From contig CP011806.1 in assembly GCA_001664505.1 (NCBI GenBank), forward strand, positions 5,263,672-5,327,671: a DNA stretch of 64,000 bases, read 5' to 3'. Made by a program: the position numbers and the translations under genes. Origin of the DNA: Acidobacteria bacterium Mor1 (GTDB lineage: Bacteria > Acidobacteriota > Polarisedimenticolia > Polarisedimenticolales > Polarisedimenticolaceae). The notes below the pieces were generated by a model. It was not told the DNA's origin. It made no database searches and worked only from the letters and a program-made list of their open reading frames with translations. Shown here piece by piece: positions 9,049 to 19,200 of this stretch; the first letter of the stretch is position 1; each line of letters begins with the position of its first letter.

Positions 9049-10871
9049 TAGCGGGTGGCGCTCGTTTCTTCGGTGGACAGCTTGCTGCAGACCGTGGAAG
9101 TCACATCGCCGACCTCATCCCACAGGCCGACGGCCACCTCGTGGGGGCCCGGCTTGATCCTCAGGGTGAACTTGTGCCGGCCGTTTCTTTGAATCGCGTC
9201 GAGGAACTGATCGTTGGCGATCCGAACCGGAAGGTCGAGCCGTTGGACCGGTGACGTTCCGCCGTCTTCATTCCGGGTGGCGATGAAGATGCGCAGCCTG
9301 CCTTCGTGGTGCTTCTCTCCCGGCACCAGCACGATGTTGTTCAAGGGGAACAGCAGGTTGACCGGAACGGCGATGTAACCCTCGTCGTCCTCGGTGCCGC
9401 TCTCGAAGTGCACCGAAAGGTCCAGCGGGTTGTCTTCCGCACCGTGCATCAGCGCCGCCAGGGTGTCGTCCGAGGCGCGCTGTTCCCGGGTGCGGTCGGA
9501 GAAGTTGCGGCGGTAGCGCAGCCGCGCCTTGAGGTTCTCGTCCTTGAGCTTGATCTCGACCCGGTGGCGCTTGCCCGGCTGCACGCCGGGATGGCGGTAG
9601 CCCAGGGAGTAGAACGATTCGAAGTCCTGGCGCACCCGTTCGAACATCCGTTCGAACTGGCCACCGCGCAGAGCGGCGAGGCCGCCGGTGGCGTGGGCCA
9701 TCAGCTGCAGCCCGGAACTGTTGTTGCTGGTCTGGACCGCCTCGGTCTGGTTACTCCAGGTCAGGCCGCCGCCGCGGATCGTCATGCTCTGGCGGTCCAT
9801 GCTGCGTTCCGCCGGCGTGATCGTGCTGCGCCCCGCTCCGGCAGAGACCGGATAGAGGGTGACCCGGTTGGCGTTGGCGGCTTCGGCCAGCCGCTCGATG
9901 TCGGGAGAGATATCGAAGGCGAGGATGTTGGTGGCCCCGCGGACGAAGCCCGCTTCCCGTTCGCGGCTGTAGAACTTGCGCTGCCAGGCATCGAGGAGCG
10001 CTTCTCCGGGGCGAGCGTTGAGGCCGTCGCTGGCGTAGACCAGCGCCTTGCGCCCGGGAACGCCGCCCATCGATTGAACGAAGGAGGCCAGCCGGAGCAC
10101 CGCCGAGCGCGAGTTCTGGTACTGCTCCCGGGAGTAGAGTTCGATGCTGTGCAGCACGGCGCGGGCCTGTTCCGTCGAACTGTCCTGGCTGAAGGTCTGG
10201 CCGGAGCCGGTCTCGGCGAGCTCGGCGCGCTGGATCTCGAACAGGATCCGGCGCAGGTCCATCTGCCGCTGGGTACCCCGGGGCGATACCTTGCCGATGC
10301 CGTCCAGGGCCTGCCGTACTTTCTCGACGTCCGAGGTCCAGTCCTGCACCACCCGCAACTCCGAGTCGTGGCTGAGGACCAGGACCTTTTCCCAGGGGCT
10401 GCTCTCACCGTTGTCGAGGAACTCGTCGACCGCCTTCATCACCCGCTTGCGGTTGCTCGGGGACAGGTTGAGGTTGTCGACCAGCAGCACCAGGTTGATC
10501 GCCCGTTCGGCGACCGGCGGCCAGCTCTCGAATTCGTCGGGGGTGGTCGCGATGGCCGTGGCCGGGTCGGTCGCTTCGATCGGCATCTCGGCCGGCTCGT
10601 CCGGGACCGCGGCGGCACCCTCGGAGCCGGGGCCCGCGTAGAAGTTGGAGATGTCCACCGGCACCCCGTCGTGGAGCACGACGAAGTCGTCCGGGGTCAA
10701 CTGCCGGATCGGGTTGCCCTTCTTGTCGGTGACGAACACATCGATGCTGACCACCCGAACCTCTTCGGTGTCGAACAGCGAGCTGCGGATGGGTTCGTCG
10801 TCCTGGGCGAGGGCCCCGAGGGCCAGCAGGAGGGACAGCAGAAGAACGATGAGGCGGGCGTCTGGCTTCAT
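9048..10871 (-). CDS. VWA-domain protein, VWFA-related Acidobacterial type (degenerate MIDAS)
   Basis: 607-aa protein with a clear signal peptide (LLLSLLLALGALAQ). Residues 40-80 carry the family signature VFVTDKKGNP...LTPDDFVVLHDG. In the VWA domain the usual DxSxS is replaced by D132-N-L-N-L-S137, so metal binding may differ from the cluster's first VWA protein. About 200 C-terminal residues form a second beta domain (FPLNNIVLVPG) shared with the protein at 13557. RRNF and LGYRHPG elements sit at the junction. The ATG is preceded by a purine-rich GGGAGA. The gene follows the regulatory-domain TPR gene by 125 bp and overlaps the next gene by 3 bp. Confidence 0.87.
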   Translation of the reverse strand: MKPDARLIVLLLSLLLALGALAQDDEPIRSSLFDTEEVRVVSIDVFVTDKKGNPIRQLTPDDFVVLHDGVPVDISNFYAGPGSEGAAAVPDEPAEMPIEATDPATAIATTPDEFESWPPVAERAINLVLLVDNLNLSPSNRKRVMKAVDEFLDNGESSPWEKVLVLSHDSELRVVQDWTSDVEKVRQALDGIGKVSPRGTQRQMDLRRILFEIQRAELAETGSGQTFSQDSSTEQARAVLHSIELYSREQYQNSRSAVLRLASFVQSMGGVPGRKALVYASDGLNARPGEALLDAWQRKFYSREREAGFVRGATNILAFDISPDIERLAEAANANRVTLYPVSAGAGRSTITPAERSMDRQSMTIRGGGLTWSNQTEAVQTSNNSSGLQLMAHATGGLAALRGGQFERMFERVRQDFESFYSLGYRHPGVQPGKRHRVEIKLKDENLKARLRYRRNFSDRTREQRASDDTLAALMHGAEDNPLDLSVHFESGTEDDEGYIAVPVNLLFPLNNIVLVPGEKHHEGRLRIFIATRNEDGGTSPVQRLDLPVRIANDQFLDAIQRNGRHKFTLRIKPGPHEVAVGLWDEVGDVTSTVCSKLSTEETSATR

Positions 10872-10996
10872 GGGGGCGTCTCCCTGTGGAGAGAGGGACG
10901 ACCCGAGAGTCGCCTCCTCTGTATCTGATATACGCCCGGCCTCGCCCCAAGGCCAATCATGGGCGGCGGGCCCCCTGCCGGGAACCCGCCTTCAGT

Positions 10997-12268
10997 CTAC
11001 CCCATGGTCTGCATCATCATCTTCGCCGTGTCGGCATCGGTGTCGCCGGGCGCCAGCTCGATGAACTTCTCGAAGTGGGTCTTGGCCTTGCCGTTCTCCC
11101 CCTTGTTGAAGTAGGCGAGCCCGAGCATGTAGTGGGCCCGGGCATGGGAGGGATCGGCCTGGGTCGCCTGTTCCAGGGCGGAAATGGCCTCGTCGATGCG
11201 TCCGGCGTTGAACTTCTCCTCGCCGGAGCGGTAGAAGGTCTCGGCCACGGAGCCGGGAGCGACCAGCTTGAGCTGCTCCAGGGTCGCCGCGGCGCCCGCC
11301 TTGTCACCGGCGATCAGCTGGGCCTCGTGCTTGAGGGCCAGGGTGTTCTTATTCTGCGGATCCCGGGTCAGCACACCGTCGATCAGCGCCATGGCCGCTT
11401 CCTGGTCCCCCTTGCGTAGCTTGACCCGGGCCATGCTCTCGGCGGCGGAGTTCATCGAGGGATCGATGGCAAGCGCCTGTTCGAGGCGTTGTTCCGCCCC
11501 GTCCTCGTCCTTGTTGCGCAGCAAGGCGACGGCGTCGTTGTAGAGCCGCAAGGCGGTCGAGCCGGTCTTGTCCAGGGTCGCCAGCTTGTCGAGGGTCGTG
11601 GTGGCCTGGTCGTTCATTCCCAGAGCGGTCTGGGCGTCGTAGAGCATCACCAGCCCTGCCGGGTGATCGGCGCGCTGTTCCAGGAACTTCTGCGCCCGGT
11701 CGAGCACGTTTTCGTGATCGTTGCCCTGCTGGTAGATGGCGGCCATGGTCAGGTGGGCCTCGGCCAGCTCCGGCGACTCGACGAGGGCTTCTTCGAACTT
11801 GGCCAGCGCCCCGGGCTGGTCGCCCGCGTTGAAGGCCTCGACCCCTTCGTCGTAGAGGCGCTTGGCCTTGGCGCCGCCGGCCTCTTCCTCACTGACGGTC
11901 AGGATTTCGTCGTTGAGCACGCTCTCCTGGGCGATGTCTTCCTGGGTGCGGGTCTCGAGCTTGTATTCCTTGTTGTTGATCCCGATGGTCATCTCGACCT
12001 TCTGCCAGTCGAGGGTCTTGTAACCCTCCCGTTCGATGTGGATCTCGTAGTCGTTGCCGTCGCTGACGATGACGACGTTGAAGCGGCCCTTCTTGTTGGA
12101 CTTGACCGTCTTCTTGAAGCTCGATGCCTTGGCGCGGATGGTGATCTCGGCCCCCTGGATCGGCTTCTCATCCTCGTCGAGGACCTTGCCGACCAGGCGG
12201 GAGGTCGCCGCCTGCAGGGAGGTCACGGCTAACGCCAGCACCAGGAACAAAAGGCTGAATTTACGCAT
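10997..12268 (-). CDS. Carboxypeptidase-regulatory-like / TPR exported protein
   Basis: 423-aa protein with a signal peptide (FLLFLVLALAVTSLQA). Residues ~24-105 form a carboxypeptidase-regulatory-like Ig fold (VGKVLDEDEKPIQGAEITI, then GRFNVVIV and EGYKTLDW). The rest is TPR repeats, e.g. ALAKFEEALVESPELAEAH and ALEQATQADPSHARAHYM. A GGGAGATAGAGAGA purine tract precedes the ATG. A TACACT hexamer on the reverse strand (12309-12304) is a plausible -10 with a leader of about 29 nt. First gene of the reverse VWA/TPR run. The domain pair suggests a secreted or periplasmic scaffold; no enzymatic residues seen. Confidence 0.86.
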   Translation of the reverse strand: MRKFSLLFLVLALAVTSLQAATSRLVGKVLDEDEKPIQGAEITIRAKASSFKKTVKSNKKGRFNVVIVSDGNDYEIHIEREGYKTLDWQKVEMTIGINNKEYKLETRTQEDIAQESVLNDEILTVSEEEAGGAKAKRLYDEGVEAFNAGDQPGALAKFEEALVESPELAEAHLTMAAIYQQGNDHENVLDRAQKFLEQRADHPAGLVMLYDAQTALGMNDQATTTLDKLATLDKTGSTALRLYNDAVALLRNKDEDGAEQRLEQALAIDPSMNSAAESMARVKLRKGDQEAAMALIDGVLTRDPQNKNTLALKHEAQLIAGDKAGAAATLEQLKLVAPGSVAETFYRSGEEKFNAGRIDEAISALEQATQADPSHARAHYMLGLAYFNKGENGKAKTHFEKFIELAPGDTDADTAKMMMQTMG

Positions 12269-12346
12269 AAGTCTCTCTATCTCCCAAACTTAAGGACAGA
12301 CCCAGTGTATCCCGCCGGCGGTCCGGAGGCCACAGGGGGGCCACGG

Positions 12347-13492
12347 TCAGCCGCCGGACTGCGGATCTCCGGAGTCCAGAAGGTTGCGCAGCTCAACCAC
12401 CCGGGGATGCTGCGTTTCGATCGCTTCGGCCTCGGCAAGAAGCTCGGCGGCCCGTTCGCGGTTCGCGCTGCGCGCCGCCCACAGTCCCAGGGCCGCAATC
12501 GGCTCGGCATGGTCCCGGCCCAGCCGGTACGCCCGCCGGTAGAAACGTTCCGCGGCCTCGAGGTCCCCCAGTTCGACACTGCTGTCGCCGAGGCTCACGT
12601 AGAAGAAGGGGTTGCGGTTGCCCCGGCGGTCGATCGCCTCGAGCAACTCCCGGACCACGGTGTCGCTGTCTCCCTGGTGCCGCGCCAGACCGAGCAGGTT
12701 GTGGTACGCCGGGAGCGCGGCCTTGGGGTCGGTCTGCACCGCCTGCAGGTAGGCCCTGCGCGCTCCGTCGTCGTCTCCGTTGCGCCGGCGGGCCACGCCC
12801 AGGTTGATCCACGGCCCTGCGCGCCGGTCGTCGAGTCGCACGGCGGTCTCGAGCAGCTGTTGAGCCTCGTCGTTCTCGCCGGCCTGGAGCCGTTCCGCAC
12901 CCCGGTTCGAGTAGTGCAGAGCCACCGCCTCGAGGTCGGAGATCGCCCGGGCGGTTTCGTAGTTGACCTCGCCCAACGCGGCGAACTCCAGCACCTGGCG
13001 TTCGTCGTTGGGACCGTAGCCCGCGGTCACGTGGCCGGACACCAGCAGCAGGTCCCCCTCCTTGCGGTACTCCTCGACCCGTTCGACGCTCATGTAGTAG
13101 GCGCGGATCCCGAGGGAACGAGCGAGCCCGATGTAGAGGTGGCTGAAGGACAGGCAGTTGTAGCGGCCACTCTCGAAAACCTCGGCGGCGCTGCCGGTGT
13201 ATCCGTTCTCGTAGACCATCGGCGGATCCTGGGCGTAGAGCGCCTCCAACAGGATCCGGGCGCGTTCGGTGCGGGAGGTGTTGCGAGGCACGGTCTCCCG
13301 GGCCCATTCGAGCATCGCCTCGGTCGGTTCGAGGGGAGAGGGGATCGTCCCGGGCGCGATACCCCGGCCTTGCAGGGCGGTCTCCAGGGAGTTTTGACGG
13401 GTGCCCGAGCAGCCGGTGCTCAGGATGGCTCCGCCGAGCAGGGCACAGGCCAGGAACGAAAGCCCCGGCGATCGCGCGATCGAAGGCCTCAT
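12347..13492 (-). CDS. Transglutaminase-like / TPR lipoprotein
   Basis: 381-aa lipoprotein. The start is set at the ATG giving the signal peptide with lipobox STGC (Cys28). The longer in-frame extension would run through the divergent promoter region and into the neighbouring gene. Residues ~75-165 look like a transglutaminase-like core: YNCLSFSHLYIGLARSLGIR with candidate nucleophile C113, and SGHVT with candidate His154. The C-terminal half is TPR repeats. Such proteins are often annotated as transglutaminase-like TPR proteins; protease or cross-linking activity is unproven. Divergent from the VWA gene at 13557, 64 bp apart. A TACAAT -10-like box lies 8 nt upstream of the start. Confidence 0.8.
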   Translation of the reverse strand: MRPSIARSPGLSFLACALLGGAILSTGCSGTRQNSLETALQGRGIAPGTIPSPLEPTEAMLEWARETVPRNTSRTERARILLEALYAQDPPMVYENGYTGSAAEVFESGRYNCLSFSHLYIGLARSLGIRAYYMSVERVEEYRKEGDLLLVSGHVTAGYGPNDERQVLEFAALGEVNYETARAISDLEAVALHYSNRGAERLQAGENDEAQQLLETAVRLDDRRAGPWINLGVARRRNGDDDGARRAYLQAVQTDPKAALPAYHNLLGLARHQGDSDTVVRELLEAIDRRGNRNPFFYVSLGDSSVELGDLEAAERFYRRAYRLGRDHAEPIAALGLWAARSANRERAAELLAEAEAIETQHPRVVELRNLLDSGDPQSGG

Positions 13493-13500
13493 CGAGCCGG

Positions 13501-13506
13501 ATTGTA
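13501..13506 (-). promoter_or_regulatory. -10-like hexamer, possible leaderless start for 13492 gene
   Basis: TACAAT on the reverse strand with 8 nt to the ATG at 13492 and no Shine-Dalgarno between. No good -35 hexamer at 16-18 bp. One of a recurrent set in this window. Confidence 0.4.
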
Positions 13507-13543
13507 CACCCGGCTCTTTTGGCGCCGGGATCCGGTCCTCTGG

Positions 13544-13549
13544 TACGCT
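13544..13549 (+). promoter_or_regulatory. -10-like hexamer, possible leaderless start for 13557 gene
   Basis: TACGCT with 7 nt (TCTAAAC) to the ATG at 13557. No Shine-Dalgarno is available in that gap. Same geometry as several other starts here. Confidence 0.4.
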
Positions 13550-13556
13550 TCTAAAC

Positions 13557-15314
13557 ATGAGCAAGAACCCCTTGACCGCCCTGAGCGGCCTGCTGTTGCT
13601 CGTGCTCGCGGCCGGTTTCGTGAGCGCGCAGTCCGAGACCACCTCGTCGTCCGAGCAGGCAGACAACGCGACCCAGGACACCGGCTACGTCGAGCGGGTC
13701 GGTGTCGTCCGCATCAACATGCAGGTGTTCGTCACCGACAAGAAGGGCAACCGGGTAACCGGTCTGACCAAGGATGACTTCGTCATCGTCGAGGACGGCC
13801 GTCCGGTGGAGATCACCTCCTTCGACGAAGTGGTCGGAGGCAAGCGCACCACCCTGGCCGATCTCGCTGCCGCCGAGCAGGGCGAGATTCCTCTGGAGAA
13901 CACCGTCGAACTGGAGAAGTTCGGCGAGCCCGAGGCTGCCGAGGTGCCGGAAGACGAGCGGCTTCATCTGATCGTCTATCTGGACAACCTGAACCTGCGG
14001 CCCAACAGCCGTGTCTGGGCGCTGGAAGGGGTCAAGGACTTCATCCGCCACAATCTGGCACCCAGCGATCTGGCCATGGTCGTGAGCTACGACCGCTCGT
14101 TCCATATCCGCCAGCAGTTCACCACCGATCGCGAAGCGGTGGTCGGCGCCTTGCGCGAGGCGGGGAAACTGTCGGCGGTCCTCGAGACCCGGGACGCCGA
14201 GCGCCGTCGCGTCGCCGAGGATGTCCGGCGCTCCCGGGACGCGTTCACGGCGCTGTCCCAGGTGCGCCAGTACGCCGAGTTCGTCGAGCATGAGATGGGG
14301 TTCGCCATCCGGGCCGTCGAGGAGATCACGCGGCTGCTGGCCGGGGTCAACGGCCGCAAGGCGCTGCTGTACATCTCCGACGGTGTGCCGATGGTCGCCG
14401 CCGAGGAGATGTTCATGGCGGTCGACGTCAAGCATGGCGTCGGTTCCGGCTACAACCAGGCCTTCCGTCACGACATGCAGCGCTACTATCGGCGCCTGGT
14501 GCAAACCGCCAACGCCAACGGCGTGACCTTCTACACCCTTGACGCCCGGGGAACGGCCCAGGATCAGTCCTTCTCGCCGGCCGAGCGCCGTGACCGCTAC
14601 GGCGAAAAGGCCATCTGGATCGAGCAGACCGCCCAGGCCAATCTGGCCGCGCCGCTCCAGATGATGGCGGAGTCCACCGGCGGCAAGGCGATCATCCAGA
14701 CCAATGCCCTGGGACCCGCTCTATCCCGGGTTTCCGAGGACTTCAGCAATTACTACAACGTGAGCTTCAAGCCGCTCAGTCCGTCTGACGGCCGTTACCA
14801 CTCCATCGACGTGCGGCTGAAGGACAAGGGCCGGTCCAAGGGTCGGGGCAAGCTTCGGGTCCGTCACCGTTCGGGCTATCAGAGCAAGACAGTGCGCACC
14901 GAGTTGATCGAGGGCACCACGGCGTCCCTGTTCTTCGGCTTCGAGAGCAATCCCCTGGGCATCGACGTCAACTTCGGTCAACCCCGACCCGTGGAGCAAG
15001 ACCGCTGGATGTTGCCGGTGCGGGTGCGGATTCCGATCGGAAGCGTGCTGCTGGTTCCGCGCAACCGCCAGAATCTGGCCCGGATGGAGATCTCCGTCGG
15101 AGTGATGGACGAGCTGGGGCAGATCTCGCCGGTGGACGTTCAGAAGCCCTTCGAGTTCAATATCCCCGATGCCGACCTCGAAGTAGCCATGGACAAGTAC
15201 TACACCTACGAGTTGAACCTGCTCGTACGCCGAGGCCGGCAGCGGGTGAGTGTCGCGCTCCGCGATTCCTACGGAGACAAGGTCTCCTACTTGCGCCGTA
15301 CGATTAACCTGTAG
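13557..15314 (+). CDS. VWA-domain protein, VWFA-related Acidobacterial type (third copy)
   Basis: 585-aa protein. The ATG at 13557 gives a good signal peptide (LLLLVLAAGFVSAQ); upstream in-frame ATGs lie within the divergent gene. Residues ~50-90 carry VFVTDKKGNR...LTKDDFVIVEDG. The VWA strand reads LDNLNL (D143), the same degenerate MIDAS as the protein at 9048. DGVPM and a LDARG segment follow. The C-terminal ~150 residues (IPIGSVLLVPRN) are homologous to the 9048 protein's C-terminal domain, so the two are paralogues. It is followed 32 bp later by a small lipoprotein gene with its own Shine-Dalgarno, probably the same transcript. Confidence 0.87.
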   Translation: MSKNPLTALSGLLLLVLAAGFVSAQSETTSSSEQADNATQDTGYVERVGVVRINMQVFVTDKKGNRVTGLTKDDFVIVEDGRPVEITSFDEVVGGKRTTLADLAAAEQGEIPLENTVELEKFGEPEAAEVPEDERLHLIVYLDNLNLRPNSRVWALEGVKDFIRHNLAPSDLAMVVSYDRSFHIRQQFTTDREAVVGALREAGKLSAVLETRDAERRRVAEDVRRSRDAFTALSQVRQYAEFVEHEMGFAIRAVEEITRLLAGVNGRKALLYISDGVPMVAAEEMFMAVDVKHGVGSGYNQAFRHDMQRYYRRLVQTANANGVTFYTLDARGTAQDQSFSPAERRDRYGEKAIWIEQTAQANLAAPLQMMAESTGGKAIIQTNALGPALSRVSEDFSNYYNVSFKPLSPSDGRYHSIDVRLKDKGRSKGRGKLRVRHRSGYQSKTVRTELIEGTTASLFFGFESNPLGIDVNFGQPRPVEQDRWMLPVRVRIPIGSVLLVPRNRQNLARMEISVGVMDELGQISPVDVQKPFEFNIPDADLEVAMDKYYTYELNLLVRRGRQRVSVALRDSYGDKVSYLRRTINL

Positions 15315-15346
15315 CCGCCGCACCGGTGGCAGGAAAGGACACCCCG

Positions 15347-15994
15347 ATGAACGCTATCTCGACCCGTGTGTTGCTCGGAGCGATCGTGCTGGTTTCCATC
15401 GGCCTTTCCGGCTGTGCGCGTACGCTCAATACCCAGGTCGATCAGAACGCGCCGGCGGTCGATCCCAAGTTCTCGCTGACCTCCTACGTTGAGGAGGGGG
15501 AATTGCTGGCGCTGGTGGTCGGGACCCGGCCGACCATGACCCGCTCCAAGTTCAACTACCTGCCCTTCGAGGTGGGAGTCGTCAATCGCGGGGTCCCCAA
15601 CCTGACGCTGTCGCTGGAGTCCTTCACGCTGATCGACGAGGACGGCAACCGCTATCCCGCCGTCGGTGAGATCGAGCTGAACAAGAGCTACGAGGGGTCG
15701 GTCAACGCCGACACGGCGATCGGCAGTAGCGGCACCTTCCGGTTGGGAGAGATCGAGCCGATCCTGGCCGGCAGGTTCACGACCTTCCGCCGCAAGCGCG
15801 GCGTGCTGACCCCGGCCACCGGGCGGGCGGATCTCTCGAACCAGTTCCTCGAGCAGTTCACCTACGCGGTGAACATGGTCTACTTCCCCCGCCCCGAAGG
15901 GGCCGAGGTGCGAGGCGAGATCTTCGAGTTGTTCATGGACGCCCCCGAGTTGGAAGACCCGGTGTTCGTGCGTTTCCGCGTTCCCAAGCGCTGA
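15347..15994 (+). CDS. Small exported lipoprotein of unknown function
   Basis: 215-aa lipoprotein with lipobox GLSGC. The ATG at 15347 is chosen because AGGAAAGG lies 9 nt upstream. The mature region is beta-rich, with a segment SFTLIDEDGNRYPAVGEI and a C-terminal VYFPRPEG...FVRFRVPKR. The exported protein at 37795-38391 shares this pattern (NFVLVDPDGVEYPAAGFGEI; VLYFPMPDG...VEVRFEVPRS), so they form a paralogous family. I do not recognise a named domain. The position after a VWA gene suggests a role in the same envelope system (inference). Confidence 0.8.
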   Translation: MNAISTRVLLGAIVLVSIGLSGCARTLNTQVDQNAPAVDPKFSLTSYVEEGELLALVVGTRPTMTRSKFNYLPFEVGVVNRGVPNLTLSLESFTLIDEDGNRYPAVGEIELNKSYEGSVNADTAIGSSGTFRLGEIEPILAGRFTTFRRKRGVLTPATGRADLSNQFLEQFTYAVNMVYFPRPEGAEVRGEIFELFMDAPELEDPVFVRFRVPKR

Positions 15995-16278
15995 CCTCGC
16001 TCCCGGTAAGAGGGGTGCCTCGTTTCGGGAGCGCCCCTTAGGGGTTTCGTTCTCTATCCAATCCTTTGGATTGCTTCGGGTTTTTGGCCGTTTTTTCGGG
16101 TCAGACGCGGCGGACCCCTTTTCTTATCCTCTGATTTTACAACGCTTTACGCGTGCCACTTGCTGTGGCGCGTCCTTTGCTTCTATTTGACACCCCAGCC
16201 GGAGAGGGATGCTTGCAAAGGCCCCCCGGCGAAGGAATCGAAGGAAACGAAACATTCAATTTCTCTGAGGAGGAGGAA
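15995..16278 (+). other. Intergenic leader of the TonB-dependent receptor gene
   Basis: 284 bp without a gene. It starts with an inverted repeat GCTCCCG (15999-16005) / CGGGAGC (16026-16032), followed at once by CCCC-TTA-GGGG and a T-rich run (16034-16050) that may terminate the lipoprotein transcript. A second small hairpin, CAATCC/GGATTG, spans 16059-16073. A consensus -35 hexamer TTGACA occurs at 16187-16192, but the -10 at 17 bp spacing is poor. A very strong GAGGAGGAGG Shine-Dalgarno at 16266-16276 precedes the receptor start. The long leader and strong ribosome site fit a highly expressed gene. Confidence 0.45.
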
Positions 16279-19200
16279 ATGCGTACCAGACTCTTGGTCT
16301 TCCTCTGCGTTGCGGCTCTGGCCCTTTGCGCCATGCCTGCTTTCGCACAGGGCTCGGCCTCCATTCGTGTTTTCGGCAAGGTCATTGACGAAAACAACGA
16401 AGGGCTGCCGGGTGTGACGATCGTCTTCGAGTCGGACAACCTGATCGGTGTCCGTTCCACGCTGTCCGGAAAGAACGGTGAGTACACCTCGCCGCCCGTT
16501 CCGGCCGGTGAATACAAGATCACGTTCCGCATGGACGGCTTCCAGTCGGTCCAGCAGAACGTCCGCCTTTCGGCCGGTCAGGAGCGTGAGGTCGACGCCA
16601 AGCTGCGTAAGACCTTCGAGGAAACCCTGGTCGTGACCGGTGAGGCCACCCAGGTCGTCTCCGAGGGTGCCACCTCGGCCCAGACGATCACCTACGACAC
16701 CCTCGAGGAGCTGCCGGTCGCGCGTACCTTCCAGAGCGCCGTCCTGCTGGCCCCCGGTGCCAAGAACACCGGCCCGCGTAACGGCGGTGGCCGTGGTTCC
16801 GGCACCAACTCGATCACCATCTCGGGTGCCCAGTCCTGGGACAACCTGCTGACCATGGACGGTGTGGTTCTCAACGAGAACATCCGCGGACAGGCTTTCG
16901 ATCTCTACATCGAGGACGCCATCCAGGAAACCACCACCATGAACTCCGGTGTGTCCGCCGAGTACGGCCGCTTCACCGGTGGTGTGGTGACCGCGGTCAG
17001 CCGCTCCGGTGGTAACGAATTCAGCGGAAGCTTCCGCGTCAGCCTCGACAACGAGGACTGGGCGGCCCGCACCGAGCTCACCAGTGCCGAGCGTCTCGAC
17101 AGCCAGAACGAGACCTTCGAAGCGACCGTCGGTGGCCGCATCGTCCGCGACCGCCTGTGGTTCTTCTTCGCCGGTCGTAACCGCGAAACCGAAGCCAACA
17201 ACTTCACCTCGCTGAGCAACATCGCCTACGTGCAGGCCCGTGAGCAGGATCGTCTGCAGGGCAAGATCACCGCGGCGCTGACCTCGAGCCACCAGGTTCA
17301 GGTCACGGCTCTCGAGATCGACGATGTCCAGGGCAACGCCGCCCACGGCGGTCTGTCCGACTTCGCCCTGCTGGTCGACGACGGCACCCTGGCCAACCGT
17401 GAGACCCCGCAGGAACTGCTGAGTGCCCAGTACACCGGTATCCTCAGCACCAACTGGTTCCTCGAGGCCCAGTACACCGAGCGTGGCTTCACCTTCGAAG
17501 GCAGTGGCGGTCTCGACCGTACCCTCGAGACCGGAACCCCGGTCTTCGACCTCGGCGAAGGCGTCGTCTACAACGAGTCGCTGTTCTGCGGCGCTTGTGA
17601 AGACGAAGAGCGCGACAACGAGCAGGCTCGCCTGAAGGCGTCCTACTTCCTCAACACCGACAACTCCGGTTCTCACGACCTTACCTTCGGTGGTGAGACC
17701 TTCACCGACATCCGCAACGCCAACAACCATCAGTCGCCCAACGACCTGATGATCTGGCAGTACGTGCCCTCGGCCACGGCCACCGGCAACATCGCGGACG
17801 TCACCAGCATCAACGACATCTTCCCGCAGGTCGATGCCGGTATCGCCAACATGGTGTGGCTGCCGATCGTCAACCTGTCCCAGGGCACCGATTTCCAGAC
17901 CACCTCGTTCTTCGTGAACGACCGGTGGCGCCTGAACGACAACTGGTCGTTCAACATCGGTTTCCGCTACGACGAGAACGACTCGGTCAACTCGCTGGGC
18001 CTCCAGGTTGCCAGCGACGACGCGATCAGCCCGCGTCTGGCCGTCGAGTACGAAGTCGGTCCGGATAGCCCCTGGTCCTTCCACGCCAACTTCGCCAAGT
18101 ACGTCGGCCTGGCCGGCAACTCGGTGTTCGATGACTCTTCCTCCGCCGGTAACCCGGCCGAGGTCGACTTCTCCTACTTCGGTACCCCGATCCTCGATCA
18201 GCCGGCGCCGAACGTGATGCAGCCCTGGATCAACGCGATCAACAACGCTTGCCCGCAGCTGGGTGGCGGTGAGTGGTGGCTCGATCCTTCGCTGATCTTC
18301 ACCGTTCAGAGCGACTGCCTCTCGGCCACCCATCCGGATGGCTCGGCCCTGGTCGACTTCTTCGACATCCCGGGTGCCACCACCGCCGTCGATACCGGTC
18401 TCACCGCGGCCAACGCCGACGAGATCCAGATCGGCTTCAACTACCTGATCGGTCAGCGCGGTACCCTGCGCGTCGACTTCGTCACCCGTGAGTTCGGTGA
18501 CTTCTTCATCACCCAGCGCGACCTGAGCACGGTCAACCTGGCTGATGGATTCGACCGCGGCGTCATCCGCAACGACAACAGCCTGCTGAGCCGTGACTAC
18601 GATGGCCTGCACGCCCTGTTCAACCTGGGCCTGCTGGAAGATCGTCGTCTCCGCATCGGCGGTAACCTCACCTGGTCGCACCTGCGCGGCAACTTCAACG
18701 GTGAGACCTCGGGCTCCGGTCCGGTGTCCTCCAGCGTCGGTGAGTGGCCGGAGTACATCCAGACCAGCTGGAACGCTCCGCGCGGCGATCTGTTCGCTGA
18801 CCAGCGCATCGCGCTGCGTGCCTGGGCGTCCTACGACATCATCCGGTCGCCCAACCACAACCTGAACGTGGCCTGGTTCGAGAACTTCGCTTCGGGTACT
18901 CCGTACTCGGCGATCGCCACCGTCAACACCGGCGACAACGTGACCAACCCCGGTTACAACTCGCCTGACGTGACCCGCGATTACTTCTTCTCGGGTCGTG
19001 GCGCGTTCCTGACCGACGACATCCACTCGTCGAACGTGGCCCTGAACTACTCGTACCTCTTCCGCGGCTGGGAGTTCTACATCCAGCCGGAAGTCATCAA
19101 CATCTTCAAGGAAGAGGGTGCGGTCCTGGAGAACGCGACCACCTCGCTGCTCTCCAACTTCGACCCGTTCACCACCACGCCGGTCGAGGGTACCGACTTC

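Noticed and set aside
5828-12268. Bat/MoxR aerotolerance operon
   Set aside because: VWA and TPR genes are present, but there is no MoxR AAA ATPase, no DUF58 and no BatD-like gene, and the VWA proteins have the Acidobacterial-type N-terminal signature.
16183-19026. Long reverse-strand open frame (about 947 codons) opposite the TonB receptor
   Set aside because: It is the GC-phase shadow of a strongly coding gene: low-complexity Val/Gly/Asp-rich translation, no domain, no ribosome site. The same applies to the long antisense frame at 52446-56369.
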